64,000 nucleotides of DNA. Origin: Neorickettsia risticii str. Illinois (lineage in GTDB: Bacteria > Pseudomonadota > Alphaproteobacteria > Rickettsiales > Anaplasmataceae). Position numbers and translations under genes: made by a program. The stretch covers positions 310,001 to 374,000 of the forward strand of contig NC_013009.1 of NCBI RefSeq assembly GCF_000022525.1, read 5' to 3'. Below, piece after piece: positions 9,319 through 18,516 of the stretch (the first letter of the stretch is position 1; each line of letters starts with the position of its first letter). The notes beneath the pieces were generated by a model. The model made no database searches, was not told the origin of the DNA, and saw nothing but the letters and a program-made list of their open reading frames with translations.

Positions 9319-10101
9319 CTATACGAGGCTAGATGATTTATCGAGGAATTTCAGTGCCGCGTAGTGTGTGAGGTCACAACCAACCGGGGTTACTGTTACA
9401 TAGCCACTTCTGAGAAATTCGCAAAACTGCGGAGAAGATGTTGCTTCAATCGTAACATATTTTTCGTTTTCTTCTTCATGCGGCCTGGCTCTGATAGCGG
9501 ATTCCTTCTTGTTTCGGACGTCGATATTACTATACTGCGGCACGTGTTTCACTCCTATAACTTGGCATTCAGGGATGTTTATGTTCAGCACGCAATTTTT
9601 CAGGATGTCAACTTTTTCAAGCATTGAAAGTATATATTTTTTTATGTGAGGGTTATCTATGTTCCAGCTCATAGTATTGGGACTCGAAGAATAAAACTGG
9701 CTAAAAGCAAATGAAGCTGTTCCAGATAGCATGCCTTGCATGGCCGCAGCTATCGTTCCTGAGTATATCGTGTCTATTCCCAAGTTTGCACCAATATTCA
9801 CACCAGAGAATACTACATCCGGTACACCATTTTTCGTAAGTCTAGGATCATGGAAAGCTGTTATAACACAGTCTGCCGGGGTTCCATCAACTGAGAATAC
9901 GTTTTCAGCAATTTCTTCGATTTTCAGTTTTTTATCCAGGCTTACAGCATGACTAGATGCAGTCCTATTTGTTTTGGGTGCCACCGTGATAGTTTCCAGG
10001 AAGCCAATGCTTAGGACAAATTCTCTGAGCAGTTTCAGTCCCGGTGAATCAAATCCATCGTCGTTCGTTATAAGTGCGCGCATTCTACAAATTCTAGTCA
10101 C
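9319..10101 (-). CDS. surE: 5'/3'-nucleotidase SurE
   Basis: Divalent-metal-dependent survival protein that dephosphorylates nucleoside monophosphates. The 260-residue protein has the N-terminal metal motif ITNDDGFDSPG, the conserved SGVNIGANLG and YSGTIAAAMQG segments, and the family VSVDGTPADCV-like stretch (FSVDGTPADCVITAF). I keep the GTG at 10101 because AGGAG lies about 9 bases upstream. The alternative ATG at 10083 begins MRALITNDDG, matches the usual family N-terminus and has only a weak ribosome site. It stands alone, divergent from sdhA. Confidence 0.94.
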   Translation of the reverse strand: MTRICRMRALITNDDGFDSPGLKLLREFVLSIGFLETITVAPKTNRTASSHAVSLDKKLKIEEIAENVFSVDGTPADCVITAFHDPRLTKNGVPDVVFSGVNIGANLGIDTIYSGTIAAAMQGMLSGTASFAFSQFYSSSPNTMSWNIDNPHIKKYILSMLEKVDILKNCVLNINIPECQVIGVKHVPQYSNIDVRNKKESAIRARPHEEENEKYVTIEATSSPQFCEFLRSGYVTVTPVGCDLTHYAALKFLDKSSSLV

Positions 10102-10352
10102 TCCATGTGACTCCTAAGTGTATACAATTGTGTTAGTTCAGCAAATAGGTCTTCCGTCTTCACAATGAAATTTAGCTGATCTTTCAACAGAAGTAGCTTT
10201 GTGAGTGAGATTTTAGCTGTATAACCCAGCCTTTAACTAATACGTGTAGACAGTTAATACTTACGAACAGCATTTGTAAACGAGGTAATGGATTTCCTCA
10301 GTTGCCTGGACTACAATTTGGGCTTGGTCGTTGTGTCTTTTGCACGTGGTTT

Positions 10353-12147
10353 ATGGTTCTCAATAGTTATCCAATTGTTGAACATGAATATGATGTTGTT
10401 GTCGTAGGAGCTGGTGGTTCTGGACTTAGAGCCACTTTGGGTATGGCGAGTCAGGGTTTGAGGGTTGCGTGTCTTTCCAAGGTTTTTCCAACTAGGAGTC
10501 ACACTGTAGCAGCTCAAGGAGGAATTAGTGCTGCATTAGGGAATATCAGTGAAGATGATTGGAGATGGCATGCCTATGATACTGTCAAGGGTTCCGATTG
10601 GCTTGGTGACCAGGATGCAATTGAATACATGTGTAAAAATGCTTCCAGTGCAGTAATAGAATTAGAGAATTTCGGTGTGCCATTTTCACGGACGTCTGAA
10701 GGTAAAATATATCAACGTCCATTTGGTGGTATGACGACCCATTATGGGAAGGGTCGTGCTATTCGAACATGTGCTGCTGAGGATAAAACAGGCCACGCAA
10801 TATTACACGCTCTTTATCAACAGTCTATAAAGCTGGATACGGAATTTTTTGTGGAATATATAGTCCTTGATTTACTCATGGATGATGAGGGTTGTAAGGG
10901 AGTCATTGCTTGGGACCTAAAAGATGGCTCATTACACAGGTTCAGAGCTCATATCGTTGTGATAGCAACTGGTGGCTACGGTCGTATTTACTTTTCAGCC
11001 ACAGGTGCGCATACCTGTACGGGTGATGGAAATGCGTTTGTTCTGAGGGCTGGTTTGCCGCTCCAGGACATGGAATTTGTGCAATTTCACCCAACTGGTA
11101 TTTATGGGGCTGGTTGTTTGATAAGTGAGGCGGTTCGTGGTGAAGGTGGCTATCTGATAAATTCAGAAGGGGAAAAGTTTATGTCTAAGTATGCTCCTTC
11201 TGCGAAAGATCTCGCGTCCAGAGATGTTGTGAGTCGTGCAATCACTATGGAAATCCGTGCTGGTAGGGGTGTGGGTCCAAAGAAAGATCATATCTATCTT
11301 CAAGTTTCACACTTAGGTTCCGAGGTTATAGAACAACGGCTTCCGGGTATAAGCGAAACTGCACGTATCTTTGCAAATGTGGATGTGACGAAAGAGCCTA
11401 TTCCGGTGCTTCCGACTGTCCACTATAACATGGGGGGGATTCCAACAAATTATCATGGAGAAGTCCTTACCATGGATGATGAGAATGTGGAGAAAGTTGT
11501 TCCAGGTTTAATGGCTATAGGCGAAGCTGCTTGTATTTCAGTACATGGCGCGAATAGACTTGGCTCAAATTCTTTATTGGACCTTGTAGTTTTTGGTAGA
11601 ACAGCTGCTATTAGGGCCAGAGAGGTGATAAAAGCCAATACGAAGCACTCTCCTATCGATAAGGAGTTGACAGAGCAGGCTCTGGCGCGCTTTGATAGGT
11701 TCCGTTATGCAGACGGTGGGCTTCCTACAGCTGTGCTAAGAAAAAAAAATGCAGTTGATAATGCAGGAGCACGCTGCCGTTTTTAGGACTCAGGAGGTCC
11801 TAGATGAAGGATGTAAAAAAATGCAGGAGCTCCTCCGTGAAATGGATGAGATCAATGTAACTGACCGTTCACTTATCTGGAATACTGATCTCGTCGAAAC
11901 GCTTGAGCTCGATAATATGGTGGGTCAGGCTATTGCAACAATAGAGTCAGCTGCGAATAGGAAAGAAAGTAGAGGCAGTCATGCTAGGGAGGATTATCCC
12001 GAAAGAGATGATGAAAACTGGCTCCGTCACACGCTGTTTTGGTTCCTACCGGACAGTAATGAGACAAAGTTTGGCTACAGGCCAGTACGTCTGCAGCCAA
12101 TGAGCAATGAAATAGAATCATTTCCTCCTCAAAAGAGGGTCTACTAG
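10353..12147 (+). CDS. sdhA: Succinate dehydrogenase flavoprotein subunit, +1 frameshift in an A9 run
   Basis: SdhA oxidises succinate to fumarate with covalent FAD in complex II. The ATG at 10353 gives the usual start before [13 protein letters not shown]; a TTG at 10302 in frame is less likely. Visible are the FAD-linking His50 in [15 protein letters not shown], the substrate motif HPTGIYGAG, and [10 protein letters not shown] with [18 protein letters not shown]. Frame 1 stops at 11786 after [16 protein letters not shown]. The next frame from about 11749 continues the family sequence exactly ([16 protein letters not shown] to the C-terminal [10 protein letters not shown]). The break is a run of nine A at 11741-11749; eight would give an intact 597-residue protein. 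Unrepaired, the product is about 477 residues and lacks the C-terminal domain. No sdhB, sdhC or sdhD follows. Confidence 0.92.
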
Positions 12148-12267
12148 TCTGTTTTCTGCTCACATCTGTTAGCTTTTCAGCTAGGATTTATGAGTAGTTT
12201 TTTTGAGAGGTCACCTGCGGGCGTGGCTGTGTATGTTTACTATTTTGGTGGTTTGGTAAGTAGAAAA

Positions 12268-13068
12268 CTAAATCTCCCTTGTAGTTAAAGCAATCCTCAA
12301 CAGGTGTTTTTTTTCTATGTAAAGCTCTTCGGGTGTCGAGAGTACCTCGCTAATTTGCAGCCACCTGTTATGCCAAAAAATGGCTGATTGCCCTAATTTT
12401 CCTAGTAGAATTCTTTCACCAAAGAAGCTTTCTTTTTCCAAAACTCCGTGGTGAAATTTAATGATCCGGTTGAATGTGAAGCATAGCAGATCCTTTAGTG
12501 ATGCCTCGGAAAATTTTTGGGTCATCTGGAATTGTGTTGTTAGATCCTGACCAAGTGTATCTAGGGTTGGAAGAGAATCCTTTGCTTCTTCCTCTACAGA
12601 TTTTTCTAGGAGATTTCTATACTGCACAATTAATTTGTCTATTTCAGTACTTTTTTTAAAGAGTGGGAAATAGAGGTGAAAGCAACGTGAACGGACTGTA
12701 TTTGTAATTTGCTGTGAGTATCTGGCTATCAGGATAAGTGTCGCTGTCTGTTTTCCTTCCTCTAGCACTTTTAAGAGTGCGTTCGCTGCACCAGATGTAA
12801 TTATCTCAAAATGACTCATGATGATAATCTTCTGGTTAGAGAAATTGCTGGTTAGATTCAAAAAATCGTGTATCCTTTGTACGTGAGCGACTTTGATAGA
12901 TCTTTCCTGGATGATCATTAAATCTCCTATCGCTTCATCAGATTTAAGGATCCACTTTGCGTATCTAATCGCAATCTCAAACATATCATCTAAGCTGGGG
13001 CCAGTAAGAAGCCACGCACGAGACTTCTGGTATCCAGATAGTAGAACCTTTTTTTGAGCCTTATACAT
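12268..13068 (-). CDS. holB: DNA polymerase III delta' subunit
   Basis: Clamp-loader subunit that helps place the beta clamp on DNA. The 266-residue protein has the clamp-loader pattern with a degenerate Walker A region (LLTGPSLDDMF; no GKT lysine), as is normal for delta', which does not hydrolyse ATP. It has ANALLKVLEEG in the position of the conserved ANaLLKtLEEP segment and the SRC motif in TVRSRCFHLYF. It is a little shorter than E. coli HolB (334). An A8 run near the C-terminus is read in frame. It converges with sdhA. Confidence 0.83.
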   Translation of the reverse strand: MYKAQKKVLLSGYQKSRAWLLTGPSLDDMFEIAIRYAKWILKSDEAIGDLMIIQERSIKVAHVQRIHDFLNLTSNFSNQKIIIMSHFEIITSGAANALLKVLEEGKQTATLILIARYSQQITNTVRSRCFHLYFPLFKKSTEIDKLIVQYRNLLEKSVEEEAKDSLPTLDTLGQDLTTQFQMTQKFSEASLKDLLCFTFNRIIKFHHGVLEKESFFGERILLGKLGQSAIFWHNRWLQISEVLSTPEELYIEKKHLLRIALTTREI

Positions 13069-13094
13069 GTACGAATAGTAGTGGGCTGGACATC

Positions 13095-13365
13095 CAGATT
13101 CTACAGTGTTTTTTTTCTTAGTCCATTCGCTGCATATTAGACTTTGGTATCCGCATGGCCCTTTCTTGAGCTTCGTGCATTCAGGAATAGCTTTTAATCG
13201 GACGTTCAGATTCTACAGTATTTTTTCTTAGTCTATTCGCCGTATATTAGACTTTGGCATCCCCATGGCATGGACTTTTTTTGAATCTTGTCCGTGCAGG
13301 AGTAGTACTTGAACAGACATTTAGATTCTACGCTGTTTTTGCATTGCTCCATTCATTGCCAAGGT
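13095..13365. repeat. Degenerate tandem repeat, about 112-115 bp period, about 2.4 copies
   Basis: Three imperfect direct copies begin with CAGATTCTAC at 13095, CAGATTCTAC at 13207 and TAGATTCTAC at 13322. Copies 1 and 2 share long stretches including TATTAGACTTTGG and a following ATCC.CATGG segment; copy 3 is truncated after about 45 bases. The repeat fills most of the 488-base gap between the start of holB and the oxidoreductase gene. No ORF runs through it. The rest of the gap (13366-13556) shows nothing I can name. Confidence 0.75.
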
Positions 13366-13556
13366 AGGTTGTCTCATTCAACCTGAGATGTTTTTAGTGT
13401 TTCGATGCAACTTGGGAAATTTGTATTGTTCAGAAGAGCATATGGCGGATAAGTTAGTCGCTAGAAGAGTTACTCGGTAGCGTGATGCATACTCATTTGC
13501 TAGTAGTTTATTAAAGTATGCTGATGTAGAATCTCCTCGAAAATTTAGATGATTCT

Positions 13557-14567
13557 ATGACAAAGGCGCTTCTTATAGAGAAGACAGGTGGTCCAGAAGT
13601 TTTTAAATCAGTGGATATTAATTTTAGGGCGCCCAGAAGTGATGAAGCTCTCATTAAGCACACGGCTATTGGAATAAACTACATAGATATTGAGCAAAGA
13701 AGTGGCTTTTACAATCTGCATGAGAATGCTAGTAGGCGGAAGTTGCCGGCGATTGTGGGATGTCAAGGAGTCGGTGTGGTCAAAGAGTTGGGTGAAGGTG
13801 CGGTTGTGGATGTTCAACCCGGAGATAGAGTCTGCTATGCAACGATACCCTATGGTGCCTATTCTGAAGAACGCGTAATAAAGCTGAAATATCTTCATAA
13901 AATTCCAGATTTTCTCTCTGATGTTGATGTGGCAGCATCATTATACAGTGGAATGGTATCCTTCTACCTTACGTGTAGGGCTTATCTCGTCATGAATGAT
14001 TTTACAGTGATGGTCCATGCTGTAGATACGGATATGGGGGATATGTTGTGCCAATGGATTAAGGCTCGAGCTCCTGGGTGCAAGATAATTGGTACTGTGG
14101 GTTCGATGAGAAAATTAGAATTACTTAAAGATATACGCTGCGAATTGTTACTTAACTATCTTGAGGATCCAGAAGTTCTCAGGGAGAGAATACATAAGTT
14201 CACCCGTGGGTATGGTGTAAATGCTGTTTATGATTGTATTGGTAGAGACACCTACATGCTTTCCTTGAACTCTCTTGCACGATTCGGCATATACGTACTC
14301 CATGAGCAAAGATCAGGGGAGATTCCTCCAATGTCTTGGAAGGCTTTTCGTGCGCGTTCTTTGTTTTTTACTCATCCTTCGCTCTTTCATTACGCACGTA
14401 ATCATGTGGAGTCAGTGCTTGCGGTTGCTGAGGTTTTCCATTACATGCGAATCAAAAAGATAGTACCTAATATTGCTCTTCGCTGCAGAGGTCTGGATGA
14501 CATACCTGAAGCGCATAGGCAGATTGAGGCGGGCAACGTGAGTGGAGCGTCTGTCGTTATTTTTTGA
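13557..14567 (+). CDS. Quinone oxidoreductase-like MDR protein with degenerate nucleotide-binding loop
   Basis: Medium-chain dehydrogenase/reductase of the zeta-crystallin/QOR type, without catalytic zinc. The 336-residue length is normal. The N-terminal GroES-like domain has the family pattern INYIDIEQRSGFY and the GYE-like segment VGCQGVGVVKELG, then PGDRVCYA.. and PYGAYSEERV. The Rossmann domain is unusual: where QORs have the NADPH-binding glycines AAAGGVG, this protein has AVDTDMG (residues 155-161). GTVGS at the end of the next strand and YDCIG are retained. Cofactor binding may therefore be altered or lost. It lies alone downstream of a degenerate tandem repeat. Family membership is secure; activity is not. 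Confidence 0.82.
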   Translation: MTKALLIEKTGGPEVFKSVDINFRAPRSDEALIKHTAIGINYIDIEQRSGFYNLHENASRRKLPAIVGCQGVGVVKELGEGAVVDVQPGDRVCYATIPYGAYSEERVIKLKYLHKIPDFLSDVDVAASLYSGMVSFYLTCRAYLVMNDFTVMVHAVDTDMGDMLCQWIKARAPGCKIIGTVGSMRKLELLKDIRCELLLNYLEDPEVLRERIHKFTRGYGVNAVYDCIGRDTYMLSLNSLARFGIYVLHEQRSGEIPPMSWKAFRARSLFFTHPSLFHYARNHVESVLAVAEVFHYMRIKKIVPNIALRCRGLDDIPEAHRQIEAGNVSGASVVIF

Positions 14568-14860
14568 ATATCGTGGTTTTTCAGTTTAGCCTATGTGAAT
14601 TCCTCTTATCTGGAAAGGGTTGTTATATATCTTTCTAGGTGCCAGTGTGTTGTAGGTGTACAAGTACCGGTCTATTCATATGCTATTCGCGAGGAGGGTG
14701 TATAGCGTGTGAGATTTGTTGATCTTATTGTGTGAGGGAAAGTTCATATAGGTGGTTGTCTGGTATTTTATTTCGTTGTTCCCATTTGAGCGCGTAGGTT
14801 GGAGTTCTATTTGCTTTTATAGTATAAGAATGGGTGTTGATTTTACTGTAGCTTGAAATT

Positions 14861-15151
14861 TTGTCTATTGAAAACAAGAAGGCCATAATATACAGACCAA
14901 GCAAGGCAGCTACTCAGTCTGGGTATGGTGGTCAAAAGTGGGTGCTCAAGTTTTGTTCTGATGAGCCAAAATATGTAGAGCCATTAATGGGTTGGGTAGG
15001 TAGTCGTGATACGATAACCCAGTTGGTGCTCAAATTTAACAGTAGAGAAGCAGCTGAGGCTTATGCCAAAAAAAATGGTATTGACTATACTGTTATCATG
15101 CCGCAACAGGCAAAGGTAAAGCCAAAGTCCTACGCGGATAACTTTCAATGA
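14861..15151 (+). CDS. NDUFS4/ETC complex I 18-kDa-type accessory subunit
   Basis: Homologue of mitochondrial NDUFS4, an accessory subunit of NADH:quinone oxidoreductase found also in many alphaproteobacteria. The 96-residue protein shows the family core: YRPSKAATQSG near the N-terminus, WVLKFCSDEPKYVEPLMGW, then FNSREAAEAYAKKNGIDY and the C-terminal KSYADNF. The start is a TTG at 14861; an in-frame stop at 14849 excludes anything longer. It has no strong ribosome site. It overlaps the ubiquinone hydroxylase gene by 4 bases, linking a complex I subunit to quinone synthesis. Confidence 0.88.
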   Translation: MSIENKKAIIYRPSKAATQSGYGGQKWVLKFCSDEPKYVEPLMGWVGSRDTITQLVLKFNSREAAEAYAKKNGIDYTVIMPQQAKVKPKSYADNFQ

Positions 15152-16281
15152 CTAAGTTTTACGATTTTATAATTTCTGGGGCGGGTCTATCCGGAGTTCT
15201 AGCAGCGCATTTATTGAAGAACCTTGGTTTATCTTATTACATCTTTGATAAAAGCGGCGAAGCCTCTGTTGACTTTAGAACCAGTGCGATTAGTTGTGAG
15301 TCCGTGCGTTTCTTCGAAAGACTCAATCTATGGGAGGTGATAGAGCCGTTTGCAGTGCCCATAAGCGATATATACACTTTTCAAGAAAAAAGTGGGTCCT
15401 TTCTTCACTTTGAGGGTGAACAGGCCAATCTGGATTTTTCAATGAGTTATGTGGTGCCAAATCTGGTGCTCCAGGATATTTTATACAAAGGAATTGATAT
15501 TAATTACGGTTGTACATACAAGAATGTATGTCATTCCCATGATAAGGTGCGTGTAGATTTCTCAGATAGAGTGATTGAAGGAAGATATATGCTTGTTGCA
15601 GAAGGTAGGTACTCTAATACTGCAGGACTACTGGGCTTCAAGATGATACGCTCAAGCTATAGACAGAGTTGTCTTATATGTAATTTGAGAAGCAGTGGAA
15701 GAGAACACTCTAATGTTGCGGTAGAGATGTTCTTAGAAGGTGGTCCATTTGCATTGTTACCATTACGTAAAGGCACTGAATTTTCTCTTATCTGGACAGT
15801 TAAGTTTCCCTTTGGTGATACCTTTGCAACAATTGATGAGAAGGAGTTTCTTTCAGAGGTACAAAAAATTTCAGGTATTGAGTTTGAGAAAATTCTTACG
15901 CCCCGAACAGTTTATCCTATTGTATTAAACTTTTGCATGAATCCACGTAAGGGGCCAGTGATGTTAATAGGCGATTCTGCACATGGGATACACCCAGTGG
16001 CCGGGCAAGGATTTAATTTGGCTGTATATGATCTAAAAGATCTCCATGACGTGTTGAATAAGTATGGATTAGACAATTTTGATGAGTTGGCTGACGCATA
16101 TTTGAAGAGAAGAAGACGAAGTGCTCTTTCTATGGTTGCTTTCACTCATTTCCTTGTTAAATCTTTTTCTTGTGCTTCGCCTTCGTTACGCGCTGCTAGA
16201 GGCTTTGTATTCGATGTAATAGAATCGAGTAGTCGGTTGAAGCGTTTTTTCATGGAGCGTGCCGCCGGAAAAGGTCTGTAG
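15148..16281 (+). CDS. UbiH/COQ6-family FAD-dependent ubiquinone hydroxylase
   Basis: Flavoprotein monooxygenase that adds a hydroxyl group to the ubiquinone ring precursor. The 377-residue protein has the N-terminal dinucleotide motif SGAGLSGVLAA, a central variable substrate domain, and the family signature GDSAHGIHPVAGQGFNLAVYD near residue 275. The regiospecificity (UbiH, UbiF, UbiI or the relaxed UbiL/UbiM types of alphaproteobacteria) cannot be read from sequence alone, so I give no symbol. Its ATG lies in the stop codon of the NDUFS4 gene, and hemC begins 13 bases after its own stop, so the three probably form one transcript. Confidence 0.88.
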   Translation: MTKFYDFIISGAGLSGVLAAHLLKNLGLSYYIFDKSGEASVDFRTSAISCESVRFFERLNLWEVIEPFAVPISDIYTFQEKSGSFLHFEGEQANLDFSMSYVVPNLVLQDILYKGIDINYGCTYKNVCHSHDKVRVDFSDRVIEGRYMLVAEGRYSNTAGLLGFKMIRSSYRQSCLICNLRSSGREHSNVAVEMFLEGGPFALLPLRKGTEFSLIWTVKFPFGDTFATIDEKEFLSEVQKISGIEFEKILTPRTVYPIVLNFCMNPRKGPVMLIGDSAHGIHPVAGQGFNLAVYDLKDLHDVLNKYGLDNFDELADAYLKRRRRSALSMVAFTHFLVKSFSCASPSLRAARGFVFDVIESSSRLKRFFMERAAGKGL

Positions 16282-16294
16282 TAATCGACGGGAT

Positions 16295-17155
16295 ATGTTG
16301 TCTCTAAAGGTTGGGGCGCGTTGTTCGACATTAGCACTGGCTCAGGCGCGTCTTGTAGAGAGAGCCCTTGCTCCCTATTGTGAAAGAATCGATTTAGTTG
16401 GAGTAAGAACCTCTGGTGATATACTCAGTGACATTCCTTTAACTGAGGTAGGTGGTAAAGCTCTTTTTCTTAAGGAGCTGGAAGAAAAACTTCTCACGGG
16501 TGAAATAGATATAGCAGTCCATTCAATGAAGGATGTACCCGCGTTTTATCACGATGATCTTGAAGTTGTTCCTGTACTCAAAAGGGCTATTCCTAACGAT
16601 GTTTTTGTTTCGTTTCGATACCCGAATATGTTGTCTCTGCCAAGTGGGGCAGTGATTGGAACTTGTGCTCCACGCAGGGTAGTACAACTAAATCAAAGAT
16701 TTCGGGTTATCCCTTTGAGGGGTAATATTGCCACTAGGGTAGAAAAAGCTAAAAACTTAGATGGGATAATCCTCGCCTTCTGTGGTTTGGAAAGACTTGG
16801 TCTATGTAAAATGATTTCAGAGGTTATACATGAAGATGTTATGCTTCCCGGTGTCGCTCAGGGTGCACTTTGTGTTGAGTTTAGGAAAAAGGATCATTTT
16901 CTTAGGGAATTGATTCTGAACATTTCTGATAGAGAGACTATCATTTGTACTACAGCTGAGCGTGCTTTCCTCGAAGAGATCAATGGTGATTGCAAAACTG
17001 CTTTAGGTGCGCTCGCTGTAGTGAAAAACAATACTTTATATTTCACAGGGATGCTGGGTAAAGATAACAGACCATGTTACTTTAGGACTTCGGGATCATG
17101 TTTGAATGCGAAACAAATTGGTAGAAGCGCTGCTCTAGCGCTTTTGCGCATGTAA
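16295..17155 (+). CDS. hemC: Porphobilinogen deaminase (hydroxymethylbilane synthase)
   Basis: Polymerises four porphobilinogens into hydroxymethylbilane for heme. The protein of about 286 residues starts LSLKVGARCSTLALAQ. It has the substrate-binding segments TSGD, FLKELEEKLLTGEIDIAVHSMKD split over residues 56-78, GTCAPRRVVQL and LRGNIATRV. The dipyrromethane cofactor is attached to Cys233 in EINGDCKTALGA. I prefer the ATG at 16295; a GTG at 16259 would overlap the upstream hydroxylase. It appears to be the last gene of a short NDUFS4-ubiH-hemC transcript. Confidence 0.95.
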   Translation: MLSLKVGARCSTLALAQARLVERALAPYCERIDLVGVRTSGDILSDIPLTEVGGKALFLKELEEKLLTGEIDIAVHSMKDVPAFYHDDLEVVPVLKRAIPNDVFVSFRYPNMLSLPSGAVIGTCAPRRVVQLNQRFRVIPLRGNIATRVEKAKNLDGIILAFCGLERLGLCKMISEVIHEDVMLPGVAQGALCVEFRKKDHFLRELILNISDRETIICTTAERAFLEEINGDCKTALGALAVVKNNTLYFTGMLGKDNRPCYFRTSGSCLNAKQIGRSAALALLRM

Positions 17156-17569
17156 AATGCTATCTCTGCATTTTTTTAGAACTCATTTTTGCAAGTATTG
17201 CTATTCTTATCGTTCTGAACGACGTCCAGGGAAAGCTTGCCTACTTTTGACATGTTATTCATTAGGTGCTACAAGTGGTAATTACTGGAACATCCTTCAT
17301 ACAATTCTACGTGTGAGTTTTACTAAGAAATCACCAAATCCTATAGTTTTTGTAGGCGTTACTGGCTGTCTTTCAAGCTTTTTTTGTTAGGATCCAGTAA
17401 ATAGTGGATGCTCGGCCTGCAATCCTCTAAATAGCTAAGCAATTTTTAGATTCAGCAAACGCCTTAGTATCATAAACCTTAGACTGTCAATTGAATGGGC
17501 ACCGATTGAACAAGCCACATGCATTTCACAATGAGAAGGCCACAAATATAACTCCAAAAAGAGAAGTAT
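17156..17569. other. Intergenic region between convergent genes
   Basis: This 414-base spacer lies between convergent hemC and the NDUFA9-like gene. A 77-codon open frame at 17157-17390 starts 2 bases after the hemC stop, but it has no ribosome site and resembles no family I know, so I do not call it. I see no clear hairpin followed by a T run. Confidence 0.5.
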
Positions 17570-18505
17570 TTAAATTGTTTTTATGTAGGACTGAAGTTTC
17601 ACCTCAAGAGCAGTTGTAGGGATAGTAAATTCCTGTAAAGCGTTTTCATCTGAGATACTGCCGTACTTCAGCATCTTAACTTGCTCGCGTGTTATAATTG
17701 GTGCAGTTTTACCTGAGAGAAACTTATTTATAGGTTTCAGCAAGAAACACTCAAGGAGTGCAGCTTCGCAAAGTGCCATCCAATAGGGAATTGGTAGGCA
17801 TATCACAGTTATGTCAAGAAGCCTGCTGATGAGCGAACAAATTTCACTCAGTGTGTATCTTTTTGATCCGACTACTGGATAGATCCCACCTTTCAATGTT
17901 TCATTCTGCAAAATTTTAGCGACTAGGAAAGCTATGTCGCCAACATAAACTGGTTGTATTGATGCAGTTTTGCAGGCAGGCAGAAGTAAAATACGCAATT
18001 TCCTGCCTAGTTTAACGAAGAGATTTATAAAGTTGTCTTCCTCTCCAAAAACGACTCCCGGTCTAATTATTATGCTTTCTGGGAAAGCTGATCTCACTGC
18101 TTTTTCTCCATTGATCTTGCTCCTACCGTACTTGGTTGCACCTTTACAACCTAGTAGTGCGGAAAAATGAATAAAACGTCGCACGCCATTCTCCGCAGCT
18201 ATTTGTGCAACCTGCGCGCATGCCAAATGATTAATTGCATCAAAAGAAGTGCTGGAAGTTTCCCTTAGAACACCAACCATGTTTATGACAATCTCAGAAT
18301 TTCCGATGCCTTTCACGATATCACCGGGGTCTCTTATGTCACCGTGTACCACCGAGATCTGGCCTAGATTTCCGGAGAGCTTAAGTTTTTTTGCACACGA
18401 AAGCGAATTGGAAACTACGGTAACCTGGTAACCGGACTTTACCAATTCCCTCACTACATAAGAACCGATAAACCCACCGCCGCCAAAAACAGTGATCTTT
18501 TTCAT
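17570..18505 (-). CDS. NDUFA9-like NAD(P)-binding protein (complex I 39-kDa type)
   Basis: Atypical short-chain dehydrogenase/reductase related to NDUFA9, an accessory complex I subunit of mitochondria and alphaproteobacteria. The ATG at 18505 gives 311 residues beginning KKITVFGGGGFIGSYVV, a textbook Rossmann GxxGxxG. HGDIRDP, INMVGVL, FIHFSALLGC and YGRSKINGE (the YxxxK pair) follow, then IIIRPGVVFG. The open frame extends upstream to 18592, but that part has no matching family sequence. A role in complex I assembly is inferred from homology. A general NAD-dependent epimerase is the alternative. Confidence 0.85.
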   Translation of the reverse strand: MKKITVFGGGGFIGSYVVRELVKSGYQVTVVSNSLSCAKKLKLSGNLGQISVVHGDIRDPGDIVKGIGNSEIVINMVGVLRETSSTSFDAINHLACAQVAQIAAENGVRRFIHFSALLGCKGATKYGRSKINGEKAVRSAFPESIIIRPGVVFGEEDNFINLFVKLGRKLRILLLPACKTASIQPVYVGDIAFLVAKILQNETLKGGIYPVVGSKRYTLSEICSLISRLLDITVICLPIPYWMALCEAALLECFLLKPINKFLSGKTAPIITREQVKMLKYGSISDENALQEFTIPTTALEVKLQSYIKTI

Positions 18506-18516
18506 AACCAAATCAA

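Noticed and set aside
14730-14750. GAGGGAAAGTTC similar to the RNase P RNA 5' core
   Set aside because: The conserved GAGGAAAGTCC is not matched exactly and no partner 3' core is visible.
17157-17390. 77-codon frame right after hemC
   Set aside because: It has no ribosome site, and its Cys/Tyr-rich composition looks like non-coding translation.
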